Origin: Pseudomonas nitroreducens
GTDB lineage: Bacteria; Pseudomonadota; Gammaproteobacteria; Pseudomonadales; Pseudomonadaceae
Assembly (NCBI RefSeq): GCF_024170165.1
Contig: NZ_JALJXP010000016.1
Location: forward strand, 1-64,000
DNA length: 64,000 bases
Reading direction: 5' to 3'
A program made the position numbers and the translations under genes. Within the stretch, counting starts at the first letter, position 1. Each line of letters opens with the position of its first letter. A model generated the notes under the pieces. That model searched no databases, was not told where the DNA came from, and saw only the letters and a program-made list of their open reading frames with translations. This document shows, piece after piece, positions 36,474 to 45,816 of this stretch.

Positions 36474-37340
36474 ATGAGCGACAGCCTGCTAGCCATCCGC
36501 CCGCGCGCCGAAGACGTCGAGGGCGTGCCTATCCTGCGGCCCCTGCCCTCGGCCCAGCGCCGCAGTGTCGGGCCCTTCGTGTTCTTCGACCACATGCTCG
36601 CGAGCAGCTTTGCGCCGCAGCACGGCATGGACATCCGCCAGCACCCGCACATCGGCCTGTCCACCCTCACCTACCTGTTCGAAGGCCAGGTACAGCACAA
36701 GGACAGCCTCGGCTCGGACCAGCTCGTGCTGCCAGGCGACGTCAGCTGGATGACCGCCGGGCACGGCGTCGCCCATGTCGAGCGGACCCCGGCCAACCTG
36801 CTGCACAGCGGCTCGCGCCTGCACGGTCTGCAGGTCTGGCTGGCCCTGCCGCGCGAGCTGGAAGGTTGCGAACCCAGCTACAGCCACCACGCCAGCGCCA
36901 GCCTGCCCGAGAGCGAAAGCCTGGGCGTGCGTATCCGCATGATCGCCGGCTCCGGCTTCTGCCTGGAGTCGCCGGTACCGGTGCGCTCGAAAACGCTCTA
37001 TGCCGACCTGCAGTTGGCCGCCGGCGCCACCCTGGCGATCCCCGACGAACACCCCGAGCGCGCGCTATACCTGATCGAAGGCGAAGCGCTGCTGGACGAT
37101 GAAGCGCTGCCGCTGCACCAGTTGGTGGTACTGCCCGAAGGAGAAACCTTCACCCTCTCCGCCTGCGGCGACTGCCACGCGGTGATCATCGGTGGCGCAG
37201 CGCTGGACGGCCCGCGGCGGATGAACTGGAACTTCGTCGCCAGCGCCCCCGAACTGATCGACAGCGCCCGAGCCCGTTGGGCCGCCCGCGACTGGCCGAG
37301 CGTGCCGGGCGAGCAGGAACGCATCGAGCTGCCGCGTTAG
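36474..37340 (+). CDS. pirin-family bicupin protein
   Basis: A 288-residue pirin. Metal ligands are visible in the N-terminal cupin: H57 and H59 in RQHPHIGLSTLTY, H101 and E103 in GHGVAHVERT. These match the iron site of characterised pirins, some of which oxidise quercetin. The second cupin (residues about 165-270) lacks a clear metal set, as is normal. Cellular role cannot be inferred from the neighbours. Confidence 0.9.
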   Translation: MSDSLLAIRPRAEDVEGVPILRPLPSAQRRSVGPFVFFDHMLASSFAPQHGMDIRQHPHIGLSTLTYLFEGQVQHKDSLGSDQLVLPGDVSWMTAGHGVAHVERTPANLLHSGSRLHGLQVWLALPRELEGCEPSYSHHASASLPESESLGVRIRMIAGSGFCLESPVPVRSKTLYADLQLAAGATLAIPDEHPERALYLIEGEALLDDEALPLHQLVVLPEGETFTLSACGDCHAVIIGGAALDGPRRMNWNFVASAPELIDSARARWAARDWPSVPGEQERIELPR

Positions 37341-37486
37341 CCCTGCAGAGAAACCGATCATAAATCGCCGCCGTGCAGTCGAAACCAGCGAATGCCCGAG
37401 GACTCGCGCAGCGAAATACCGCAGCATCGCGCGCCCCGAACCCTTGCCGATGGCAAGCCCGCCACTTCTGGCCCAAGGAGTCCGTG

Positions 37487-38740
37487 ATGGACCAGTCGAC
37501 CGCCAACCGCCACACCAGCGCCCTCACCGTGCTGACCCTGCTGTTCTTCATGTGGGGCCTGATCACTTCGCTGAACGACATCCTCGTGCCACACCTCAAG
37601 GCGGTCTTCACCCTGTCCTATGTGGAAGCCTCGCTGGTGCAGTTCTGCTTCTTCGGTGCCTACTTCATCATGTCCTTCCCCGCCGGGCGGCTGGTGGAGA
37701 AGGTCGGCTACAAGAGCGGCATCATCGTCGGCCTGGCCACCGCCGGCATCGGCTGCCTGTTGTTCTACCCGGCGGCCGGCTCGCAGTCCTACCCGTTCTT
37801 CCTCGCCGCACTGTTCATCCTCGCCTCGGGTATCACCCTGCTGCAGGTCGCGGCCAACCCCTACGTGAACATACTCGGCCCGGCGCACACCGCCGCCAGC
37901 CGGCTGAACCTGACCCAGGCCTTCAACTCCCTGGGCACCACGGTCGGCCCGCTCGTGGGGTCGGTGACCATCCTCGCCATCGGCGCCGGCGCCGCCTCGC
38001 AGATCGGCAGCTCCGCCGCCAGCGAGGCGGACTCGGTAAAGACGCCCTACCTGGTGCTGGCCGGCCTGCTGTTCGCCATCGCCGTACTGATCGCCCTGTT
38101 CCGCCTGCCAAAGATCCACCATGGCGACCCCACCGACGGCGTGGCCGGGCGCCAGTCGATCTTCGCCCACCGCCACCTGGTGTTCGGGGTCATCGCGATC
38201 TTCTGCTATGTCGGTGCCGAGGTGTCCATCGGCAGCTACCTGGTCAGCCTGATGGGCCAGCCGGACATCGCCGGGCTGCCGGCAGACCAGGCCGGCAAGT
38301 ACCTGTCCTTCTACTGGGGCGGCGCCATGGTCGGTCGCTTCATCGGTAGCGCGTTGATGCGCACCATCGCTCCGAACCGCCTGCTGGCCTTCAACGCGGT
38401 GGCCATCGCCGCGCTGATCGGCATCGCGCTGAGCGTCGGCGGGCACGTGGCGATGTGGGCGCTGATCCTCATCGGCCTGTTCAACTCGATCATGTTCCCG
38501 ACCATCTTCTCCCTCGCTCTGGAAGGCCTGGGCAACCTCACCAGCAAGGGTTCCGGCCTGCTCTGCATGGCCATCGTCGGCGGCGCCGTGATGCCGCTGG
38601 TGCAGGCCTTCTTCGCCGATCGCATCGGCCTGCTGCCCTCCTTCGCCGTACCCTTGGTGTGCTACCTGTACATCGTCTGGTTCGGCGCACGAGGCTACCG
38701 CGCCGATCAACGTTCCACGGTTCCCGCTGGCAACGCCTGA
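37487..38740 (+). CDS. FucP/GluP-family sugar transporter (MFS)
   Basis: A 417-residue inner-membrane symporter with twelve predicted helices. LFFMWGLITSLNDILVPHLK in helix 1 and ANPYVNILGP in the fourth or fifth helix region are signatures of the fucose/glucose-galactose:H+ symporter branch. The ATG at 37487 has a textbook AAGGAG 6 bases upstream; open sequence before it is not coding-like. Sugar unknown, since no sugar-metabolic gene is adjacent. Confidence 0.87.
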   Translation: MDQSTANRHTSALTVLTLLFFMWGLITSLNDILVPHLKAVFTLSYVEASLVQFCFFGAYFIMSFPAGRLVEKVGYKSGIIVGLATAGIGCLLFYPAAGSQSYPFFLAALFILASGITLLQVAANPYVNILGPAHTAASRLNLTQAFNSLGTTVGPLVGSVTILAIGAGAASQIGSSAASEADSVKTPYLVLAGLLFAIAVLIALFRLPKIHHGDPTDGVAGRQSIFAHRHLVFGVIAIFCYVGAEVSIGSYLVSLMGQPDIAGLPADQAGKYLSFYWGGAMVGRFIGSALMRTIAPNRLLAFNAVAIAALIGIALSVGGHVAMWALILIGLFNSIMFPTIFSLALEGLGNLTSKGSGLLCMAIVGGAVMPLVQAFFADRIGLLPSFAVPLVCYLYIVWFGARGYRADQRSTVPAGNA

Positions 38741-38913
38741 CGCCGATTCCTGACGGGGCGCCGTACCTGTGCCCCTATCACCTGATTCCTACAGTCCTTT
38801 CGGCCTGCTCGCCCTAGCTGGCATCAGGCTGCTCCCGAAGACTTCCTTCCTTTTCCCTACACCCGGCCGGCGCCAGGGTGTCGGCATGACTCTCTCAGGA
38901 AGGAGCCTACCCC

Positions 38914-39405
38914 ATGGACGCCCCTCTCACGCTGGTCGTCAACGGCCAGTCGCGGCAGCTCGCCGTGGCAGCCGATACGCCCCTGCTCTACGTCCTGCGC
39001 AACGACCTGCAGCTCAACGGCCCCAAGTTCGGCTGCGGCCTGGGCGAGTGCGGCGCCTGCACCGTCCACCTCGATGGCGTCGCCACCCGTTCCTGCATCA
39101 CGCCGGTCTCGGCAGCCGTCGGACGCCCGATCACCACCCTGGAAGGCCTCGGCACGCTGGAGGCCCCGCACCCGGTCCAGCAGGCCTTCATCGACGAGCA
39201 GGCCGCACAGTGCGGCTACTGCACCAACGGCATGATCATGACCAGCGCCGCCCTGCTCGCCCGGCATCCCAACCCGAGCGATGCGCAGATTCGCCAGGAG
39301 CTGGCCTACAACCTGTGCCGCTGCGGCACCCATGTTGAAATCCTCAATGCGGTGAGACGGGCCGCCGGCCGCAGCACCGATGACGGTCAGGGGAACCCGC
39401 CATGA
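38914..39405 (+). CDS. [2Fe-2S] small subunit of a molybdenum hydroxylase
   Basis: A 163-residue xanthine-oxidase-family iron-sulfur subunit. The plant-ferredoxin-type cluster motif is CGLGECGACTVHLDG with a later CI. The second helical cluster is QCGYCTNGM and NLCRCGTH. It passes electrons from the molybdenum centre toward the cytochrome subunit encoded two genes on. A good AGGAG precedes the ATG. Translation is coupled to the large subunit by a 4-base overlap. Confidence 0.93.
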   Translation: MDAPLTLVVNGQSRQLAVAADTPLLYVLRNDLQLNGPKFGCGLGECGACTVHLDGVATRSCITPVSAAVGRPITTLEGLGTLEAPHPVQQAFIDEQAAQCGYCTNGMIMTSAALLARHPNPSDAQIRQELAYNLCRCGTHVEILNAVRRAAGRSTDDGQGNPP

Positions 39406-41639
39406 CCCCGCTCAGCCGCCGCAACTTCCTCAAGGCCGGCGGCGTGCTGCTGGTCAGCGTGCAGCTGCCGCGCCCTTTGTTCGCAGGGGGCACCGACGCA
39501 ACACTGCCGCTGGACCAGGTCGACAGCTTCATCGCCATCGCCGCCAACGGCACGATCACCGCGGCGTGCGGCCATGTCGACCTCGGCACCGGTATCCGCA
39601 CTGCTCTGAGCCAGATTGTCGCCGAGGAGCTGAACGTCGCCATCGGGCAGGTGACCCTGCTGCTGGGCGACACTCGCTATACCCCCGACCAGGGGCCGAC
39701 CATCGCCAGCTCCAGCATCCAGGTCAGTGCCATTCCGCTGCGCCGCGCCGCTGCCGAAGCGCGGGAGTTCCTGATGCAGCGCGCGGCACAGGCCCTGAAG
39801 ATCGACATCCGTCAACTCGACTGCACTGAGGGTGAAGTCTTCGACCGGCGCAAACCGGCCCGGCGCATCGGTTACGGCGAGCTGCTGCGCGGCGAGCGCT
39901 TCGAACTGAAGATCGATGCCAGCGCACCACTCAAACCGCACAGCGAATACCGGGTGGTGGGCCATTCGGCGCCGCGGCTGGATATTCCGGCCAAGGTCAC
40001 CGGCGGGCTGACCTACGTGCACGATATGCGTCTGCCGGGCATGCTCCACGGCCGCGTCGTACGCCCGCCGTACACCGGCGCCGACGTCAACGCCCCCCTG
40101 GGCAGGAGCCGGCTGGAAGTCGATGAGCAGTCCGTGTCACACCTGCCCGGTTTCGTCCGCCTGGTGGTGATCGGCGACTTCATCGGCGTGATAGCCGAGC
40201 GCGAGGAACAGGCGATCCGCATTGCCCGCGAGCTGAAAGTGCGCTGGAAGAGCTGGAGCGACCTGCCACCGCTGGGCCTCGAAGACCTGGAAGCCACCCT
40301 GCGCGCCCACCCCAAGCAGCCACGCATGCTGCACGATGACGCGCAGATGGACGACCTGCTCAGGCATGTAGAGCGCCCCTTGCAGCGCACCTACGTCTGG
40401 CCCTACCAGCAGCACGCCTCTATCGGCCCCTCCTGTGCGCTGGCGAATGTGGAGCGCGACGTGATCAAGGTCTGGTCCGGCAGCCAGAACCCTCATGACC
40501 TGCGCGCCGACCTGGTGACCCTGCTGGGCATGCGGCCCGAGCAGGTCGAAGTCATCCGGATGGAGGCCTCCGGCTGCTACGGGCGCAACTGCGCCGATGA
40601 CGTGGCCGCCGACGCCGCCCTGCTGGCCCTGGCAGTGGGCCGTCCGGTGCGTGTGCAATTGATGCGCGAACAGGAGCACGGCTGGGAACCCAAGGGCTCG
40701 GCGCAACTGATCGAAGTCCGTGGCGGGCTGGACAAGGACGGCAACGTGGCGGCCTATGACTTCGCCACCTGCTATCCCTCCAACAACGGCATCAACCTGG
40801 CGTTGCTGCTCACCTCGCGGGTGGACGCGAAGCCCCAGGTGACCCGCATGGGCGACCGCACCGCCGTGCCTCAGTATGCCTATCCGCACCTGCGCGTGGT
40901 CTGCAACGACGCCGCGCCCATCGTCCGCGCGTCGTGGATACGCGGCGTGTCGGCATTGCCCAACGTCTTCGCCCACGAGTCCTACATCGACGAACTGGCG
41001 CAGATGGCCGGCGCCGACCCCATCGAGTTCCGCCTGCGCTACCTGCACGACGAGCGCGCGGCTGCGCTCATCAACGCGCTGGCCACCGCCGCCCACTGGC
41101 AGCCACGTGCCGCCCCCAACCCACAAGCCCGCCAGGGCAACCTGCTGGTCGGCCGCGGCTTCGCCTATGCGCGCTACTTCCACAGCGACTTTCCGGGGTT
41201 CGGCTCAGCCTGGGCCGCCTGGATCGTCGACGTCGAGGTCGAACCGCACACCGGCGCCGTCCGCGTGACCGATGTCCATGTCGGACAGGACTGCGGGCAG
41301 ATGGTCAACCCCGACGGCGTGCGCCATCAGGTCCACGGCAACGTGATCCAGGCCACCAGCCGGGCGCTGATGGAGTACTCGACCTTCGACCGCAGCGGTG
41401 TCACCAGTCTCGAATGGGGTGGCTATCCGATCCTCGGGTTTGCCCAGGTACCGAAGATCAGCGCGCTGCTGCTCGACCGCCCCGGCACCCCGCCGCTGGG
41501 GGCAGGCGAGTCCACCTCGGTGCCCAGCGCCGCTGCTATCGCCAACGCCCTGTACGACGCCACCGGCGTGCGCTTCACCCGGCCTCCGTTCACCCCGGAG
41601 CGGGTTCGCGCCGCCCTGCAGGAGAAGCAACCGTCATGA
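39402..41639 (+). CDS. molybdopterin-binding large subunit of a xanthine-oxidase-family hydroxylase
   Basis: A 745-residue molybdenum subunit. A twin-arginine signal (SRRNFLKAGG) at the N-terminus implies export to the periplasm with the folded small subunit. The catalytic Glu is E703 in GAGES near the C-terminus, and ASGCYGRNCADDV resembles the cofactor-binding loops. Relatives oxidise aldehydes, isoquinoline, nicotinate and other N-heterocycles by adding water-derived oxygen. A substrate cannot be assigned. Starts inside the small-subunit stop (ATGA) and overlaps the cytochrome start likewise. Confidence 0.92.
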   Translation: MTPLSRRNFLKAGGVLLVSVQLPRPLFAGGTDATLPLDQVDSFIAIAANGTITAACGHVDLGTGIRTALSQIVAEELNVAIGQVTLLLGDTRYTPDQGPTIASSSIQVSAIPLRRAAAEAREFLMQRAAQALKIDIRQLDCTEGEVFDRRKPARRIGYGELLRGERFELKIDASAPLKPHSEYRVVGHSAPRLDIPAKVTGGLTYVHDMRLPGMLHGRVVRPPYTGADVNAPLGRSRLEVDEQSVSHLPGFVRLVVIGDFIGVIAEREEQAIRIARELKVRWKSWSDLPPLGLEDLEATLRAHPKQPRMLHDDAQMDDLLRHVERPLQRTYVWPYQQHASIGPSCALANVERDVIKVWSGSQNPHDLRADLVTLLGMRPEQVEVIRMEASGCYGRNCADDVAADAALLALAVGRPVRVQLMREQEHGWEPKGSAQLIEVRGGLDKDGNVAAYDFATCYPSNNGINLALLLTSRVDAKPQVTRMGDRTAVPQYAYPHLRVVCNDAAPIVRASWIRGVSALPNVFAHESYIDELAQMAGADPIEFRLRYLHDERAAALINALATAAHWQPRAAPNPQARQGNLLVGRGFAYARYFHSDFPGFGSAWAAWIVDVEVEPHTGAVRVTDVHVGQDCGQMVNPDGVRHQVHGNVIQATSRALMEYSTFDRSGVTSLEWGGYPILGFAQVPKISALLLDRPGTPPLGAGESTSVPSAAAIANALYDATGVRFTRPPFTPERVRAALQEKQPS

Positions 41640-42916
41640 ACAAGACTGCACTGGCCGTTATCGGCGGGCTGGCCATACTCGCCGTGACGGGCCTGATCGC
41701 CACCGGGCAACCAGGCATCGCGCCGATCGACCCGCCGGCTCCCGACAGCTTCAGCGCCGAGTCCATCGCCCGCGGAAAACGGCTGGCAGCCCTCGGCGAC
41801 TGCGCGGCGTGTCACACCCGCGATGGCGGCGCAGCACTGACGGGGGGCCGCGCCATGGTTACCCCCTTCGGCACGCTCTATACCAGCAACCTGACCCCGG
41901 ACCGCAATACCGGTATCGGCGTCTGGTCCTTCGAGGCTTTCAAGAGGGCGATGCGCGAAGGCATCTCGCGTGAGGGCGAGTACCTCTACCCGGCCTTCCC
42001 GTACACCGCCTTCACCCGCGTCGGCGACGAAGACCTGCGCGACCTCTACGCCTACCTGATGAGCCGCCCGACGATCGAAACGGAGACACCGGACAATCGC
42101 CTGCCCTTCCCCTACAACCAGCGTCGGATCATGGCGGGCTGGAACTTCCTGTTCTTCGACAAGGGCGTTTTCCAACCGCAGCCGCAGCGCGATGCCGCGT
42201 GGAATCGTGGTGCCTATCTGGTGGAAGGGCTGGGCCATTGCAGTGCTTGTCACACGCCGCGCAACGCGCTGGGCGCCGAGCGCACCGGCAAGGATCGCTT
42301 CGCCGGCGCAACGTTGGACGGCTGGCAGGTGCCGCCGCTCAATGACAGCAGCAAGCCAGCCATTGCCTGGACCCAGGCGACGCTGTACGACTATTTGCGC
42401 GATGGTTTCTCGCGATACCACGGCGCCGCCGCCGGCCCGATGGCACCGGTGGCCGCCGGGCTCACGCAGCAACCGGAAGCAGACCTGCAGGCCATGGCGC
42501 GCTACCTCGCGACCTTCCTCCCGGAGCAAACCGGCGACTTCTCGCCGGAGCAGCGGGCAGCTGAACTGGAGCAGCGCACCTACGGCACGCTGCAGCCCGT
42601 CAGTGGCAGCGGTGGACGGCTATTCAATGGCGCCTGCATGGCCTGCCACCATGACGGCGACAGCCCGAAGCTCAACGGTGTGCGGCCATCGCTGGCGGTC
42701 AGCGACAACCTGTATGCGCCCACGCCGAACAACCTGCTGCGGGTGATCCTCGACGGCATCGGCGATCCGGCTCGGCCGGAGCTGGGCTTCATGCCGGCCT
42801 TCCGCAACAGCCTGAACAATGAACAGATCATCGCACTGGCGCGTTTTCTCCGGGAGGACTTCGCCGGCCTGCCAGCCTGGCCGGACCTGGAGTTCAAGGT
42901 GGCCAAGCTGCGTTGA
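41636..42916 (+). CDS. tri-heme cytochrome c subunit
   Basis: A 426-residue membrane-anchored cytochrome with an uncleaved or signal-anchor helix at residues 3-23 (TALAVIGGLAILAVTG). Three CXXCH sites are present: CAACH, CSACH and CMACH, spaced as in the alcohol/aldehyde dehydrogenase cytochrome family. It would accept electrons from the molybdenum hydroxylase and pass them to the respiratory chain. The ATG overlaps the large-subunit stop, so all three subunits are tightly coupled. A start more than 200 codons upstream in the same frame is ruled out by the overlap with the large subunit. Confidence 0.92.
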   Translation: MNKTALAVIGGLAILAVTGLIATGQPGIAPIDPPAPDSFSAESIARGKRLAALGDCAACHTRDGGAALTGGRAMVTPFGTLYTSNLTPDRNTGIGVWSFEAFKRAMREGISREGEYLYPAFPYTAFTRVGDEDLRDLYAYLMSRPTIETETPDNRLPFPYNQRRIMAGWNFLFFDKGVFQPQPQRDAAWNRGAYLVEGLGHCSACHTPRNALGAERTGKDRFAGATLDGWQVPPLNDSSKPAIAWTQATLYDYLRDGFSRYHGAAAGPMAPVAAGLTQQPEADLQAMARYLATFLPEQTGDFSPEQRAAELEQRTYGTLQPVSGSGGRLFNGACMACHHDGDSPKLNGVRPSLAVSDNLYAPTPNNLLRVILDGIGDPARPELGFMPAFRNSLNNEQIIALARFLREDFAGLPAWPDLEFKVAKLR

Positions 42917-42957
42917 GTCCGGCAGGGGGAGTGACGACATGCCCTCCCCCGACCCGG

Positions 42958-43689
42958 TCAGGCGCCGAAACGTTCGTCCAGCAGGTCGAACATCGCGGCG
43001 AAGGCGCGGCGCGCCACCTTGGCGTCGTACTGCATCTTGCCCGGGACCTGGGCATGCGGGTCGGTGAAGGAATGCGCAGCGCCGCCGTAGCTGGTCAGGG
43101 CCCAGTCGACCTTGGCTTCGGTCATTTCCCTGGCGAACTCGCCCAACTGCTCGCGCGGCACCAGCGGGTCGATGGCGCCGTCGAGAACCAGCACCGCGCC
43201 CTTGATGTTCTTCGCGTCCGCCGGGTTCGGCGTATCCAGGGTACCGTGGAAGGAAACGGCGGCGGCCACTGGAGCGCCGTCGCGGGCCAGCTCCAGGGAG
43301 CAGCAGCCGCCGAAGCAGAAGCCGAAGGTGGCCAGCTTCGCGGTATCCAGCGGGGCCTTGCCGGCCTGCTCCAGCAGCGCCTTGAGCGAGCCCTGCATGC
43401 GTTTGCGCAGCAGCGAGCGGTCATTCTTCAGCGGCATCATGGCAGCGAGTGCCTGGTCCGGGCCATTGGGACGCACATCCTTGCCGTAGAGGTCGGCCAC
43501 CAGCACCACGTAGCCGCGCTCGGCGACCTTGCGGGCGGTGTCCAGGGCGCCCTGGCTGACGCCCATCCAGTTCGGCGCCATCAGCAGGCCGGGACGCGGC
43601 GCAGCGCTGGAAGCATCGAATACCAACTGGCCTTCGAAGGCCTGGCCATCGACGCTGTAGGCGACGGGTTGCACGCTGATCTGACTCAT
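42958..43689 (-). CDS. dienelactone hydrolase family protein
   Basis: A 243-residue alpha/beta hydrolase. The catalytic triad is readable as C125 in GFCFGGC, D174 in DGAIDPLVP and H206 in GAAHSFTD. A cysteine nucleophile is the hallmark of dienelactone hydrolases. It is not part of a ring-cleavage operon here and is next to htpG as in P. aeruginosa, so a general esterase role is as likely as chlorocatechol metabolism. It lies downstream of htpG with a terminator between. Confidence 0.88.
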   Translation of the reverse strand: MSQISVQPVAYSVDGQAFEGQLVFDASSAAPRPGLLMAPNWMGVSQGALDTARKVAERGYVVLVADLYGKDVRPNGPDQALAAMMPLKNDRSLLRKRMQGSLKALLEQAGKAPLDTAKLATFGFCFGGCCSLELARDGAPVAAAVSFHGTLDTPNPADAKNIKGAVLVLDGAIDPLVPREQLGEFAREMTEAKVDWALTSYGGAAHSFTDPHAQVPGKMQYDAKVARRAFAAMFDLLDERFGA

Positions 43690-43731
43690 CGGGTATTCCC
43701 CTTGTCACTGTTTTCAGGAGTGGAGAAACAC

Positions 43732-43753
43732 AAAGCCCGCCGAGGCGGGCTTT
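43732..43753 (-). terminator. terminator of htpG
   Basis: AAAGCCCGCC / GGCGGGCTTT arms with a GA centre, followed on the minus strand by TGTGTTTC. It lies 15 bases after the htpG stop. Confidence 0.88.
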
Positions 43754-43768
43754 GCTTCTGCTTCGAGC

Positions 43769-45667
43769 TTAGGCGGAAAGCTCCACCAGCAGCTTGTTCA
43801 GGCGGCGCACATAAGCCGCCGGGTCCTTCAGGCTGTCCCCCGCGGCCAGGGCGGCCTGGTCGAAGAGGATGTGGGTCAGCTCGCCGAAGCGGTCTTCGTC
43901 GGCTTCCGCATCGAGCTTCTCGATCAGCGGGTGGGCCGGGTTGAACTCGAAGATCGGCTTGGCTTCCGGCACCTTCTGCCCGCTGGCCTCGAGGATCTGG
44001 CGCATCTGCAGGCCCAGGTCCTGTTCGCCGATGGCGAGGATCGCCGGCGAATCGGTCAGGCGGTGGGACACGCGCACCTCGGCGACTTCATCGCCCAGCG
44101 CGGCCTTCAGGCGCTCGGCCAGGCCTTCCTTCGCCTTGGCGATCTCTTCCTGGGCCTTCTTGTCCTCGTCGGAATCCAGGCTGCCCAGGTCCAGGTCACC
44201 ACGGGCGACGTCGACCAGTTGCTTGCCGTCGAACTCCGGCAGGTAGCTCATCAGCCACTCGTCGATACGGTCGGTGAGCAGCAGCACTTCGATGCCTTTC
44301 TTGCGGAAGACTTCCAGGTGCGGGCTGTTCTTCACCTGGGCGAAGCTTTCGCCGGTGAGGTAGTAGATCTTGTCCTGGCCTTCCTTCAGGCGACTGATGT
44401 AGTCGGCCAGGGAAACACTCTGCTCGCCGCTCTCGTCGCTGGTGGAGGAGAAGCGCAGCAGGCCGGCGATCTTGTCCTTGTTGGCGAAGTCCTCGGCCGG
44501 GCCTTCCTTCAGCACCTGGCCGAAGTTCTTCCAGAAGCCCTTGTAGGCTTCGGCGTCGTTGCTCGCCAGCTTCTCCAGCATGTCCAGGGAACGCTTGGTC
44601 AGCGCCGACTTCATCGAGTCGACGATGGGGCCGGACTGCAGGATCTCGCGGGAGACGTTCAGCGACAGGTCGTTGGAGTCCACCACGCCCTTGATGAAGC
44701 GCAGGTACAGCGGCAGGAACTGGTCGGCCTGGTCCATGATGAACACGCGCTGCACGTACAGCTTCAGGCCGCGCGGGGCCTCGCGGTGGTACAGGTCGAA
44801 CGGCGCGCGCGCCGGGACGTACAGCAGCGAGGTGTACTCGAGCTTGCCCTCGACCTTGTTGTGGCTCCAGGTCAGCGGGTTCTCGAAGTCATGGGCGATG
44901 TGCTTGTAGAACTCCTGGTATTCCTCGTCCTTCACCTCGGTGCGCGGACAGGTCCACAGGGCGCTGGCGCGGTTGACCACTTCCCACTCGGTCTCGGCCG
45001 GGGCGTCTTCGCCAGCAGCCTCTTTCGGCAGCTCGATGGGCAGCGCGATGTGGTCGGAGTACTTCTTGACGATGTTGCGCAGGCGCCAGCCGTCGGCGAA
45101 CTCGTCTTCGCCGTCCTTCAGGTGCAGGACGATGCGGGTGCCGCGTTCGGCCTTGTCGATGCTCGCCACATCGAATTCGCCCTCGCCTTTCGACGACCAG
45201 TGCACGCCCTCGCTGGCCGGGGCACCGGCGCGGCGGGTGAACACGTCGACCTTGTCGGCGACGATGAAGGCGCTATAGAAGCCCACGCCGAACTGACCGA
45301 TCAGGTGGGAATCCTTCTTCTGGTCACCGGACAGGTTCTTCAGGAAGTCGGCGGTGCCGGACTTGGCGATGGTGCCCAGGTGCGCGATGACTTCCTCGCG
45401 GCTCATGCCGATGCCGTTGTCTTCGAGGGTGACGGTCTTGGCGTCCTTGTCGAAGCTCACACGGATTTTCAGCTCGGCGCCGCCTTCGAGCAGCTCCGGC
45501 TTGGCCAGGGCTTCGAACCGCAGCTTGTCGGCGGCGTCGGAGGCGTTGGAAATCAGTTCGCGAAGGAAGATTTCCTTGTTCGAATACAGGGAATGAATCA
45601 TCAGGTGAAGCAGCTGCTTCACTTCGGTCTGGAAGCCCAGTGTTTCTTTTTGAGTCTCCGCGCTCAT
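43769..45667 (-). CDS. htpG: molecular chaperone HtpG (Hsp90)
   Basis: A 632-residue Hsp90 of standard length. The N-terminal GHKL ATPase motifs are [18 protein letters not shown] near residue 35, DNGIGM near residue 80 and [11 protein letters not shown] near 120. Middle and C-terminal dimerisation domains are complete. It assists folding in the cytoplasm, especially after heat shock. The ATG at 45667 ([16 protein letters not shown]) fits the family; GGAG lies 9 bases upstream. A consensus sigma-32 promoter lies about 55-80 bases before the start. Confidence 0.97.
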   Translation of the reverse strand: MSAETQKETLGFQTEVKQLLHLMIHSLYSNKEIFLRELISNASDAADKLRFEALAKPELLEGGAELKIRVSFDKDAKTVTLEDNGIGMSREEVIAHLGTIAKSGTADFLKNLSGDQKKDSHLIGQFGVGFYSAFIVADKVDVFTRRAGAPASEGVHWSSKGEGEFDVASIDKAERGTRIVLHLKDGEDEFADGWRLRNIVKKYSDHIALPIELPKEAAGEDAPAETEWEVVNRASALWTCPRTEVKDEEYQEFYKHIAHDFENPLTWSHNKVEGKLEYTSLLYVPARAPFDLYHREAPRGLKLYVQRVFIMDQADQFLPLYLRFIKGVVDSNDLSLNVSREILQSGPIVDSMKSALTKRSLDMLEKLASNDAEAYKGFWKNFGQVLKEGPAEDFANKDKIAGLLRFSSTSDESGEQSVSLADYISRLKEGQDKIYYLTGESFAQVKNSPHLEVFRKKGIEVLLLTDRIDEWLMSYLPEFDGKQLVDVARGDLDLGSLDSDEDKKAQEEIAKAKEGLAERLKAALGDEVAEVRVSHRLTDSPAILAIGEQDLGLQMRQILEASGQKVPEAKPIFEFNPAHPLIEKLDAEADEDRFGELTHILFDQAALAAGDSLKDPAAYVRRLNKLLVELSA

Positions 45668-45719
45668 TGTTTCTCGCTCCGAGGATGACAAATGCCGCGT
45701 CATGCGGCCGATGTCAGCG

Positions 45720-45747
45720 AGATGGGGGCTTCGCGAACCAATTCAAG
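45720..45747 (-). promoter_or_regulatory. sigma-32 heat-shock promoter of htpG
   Basis: On the minus strand CTTGAA (-35, 45742-45747), a 14-base spacer and CCCCATCT (-10, 45720-45727) match the RpoH consensus closely. The location upstream of an Hsp90 gene makes this a confident call. Confidence 0.88.
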
Positions 45748-45816
45748 GGGTTGGCGAAAAATCGTCGGCACATTGCAGGCACATCGTCGGCAAGGCGGCA
45801 GAGCGCCGGCGGATGG

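Noticed and set aside
38914-42916. Naming the molybdenum hydroxylase as nicotinate dehydrogenase or isoquinoline oxidoreductase
   Set aside because: Subunit layout resembles both groups, but no neighbouring ring-degradation genes support a substrate. Left unnamed.
43871-45688. A 605-codon plus-strand open frame opposite htpG
   Set aside because: It mirrors the conserved Hsp90 gene codon for codon and has no independent support.
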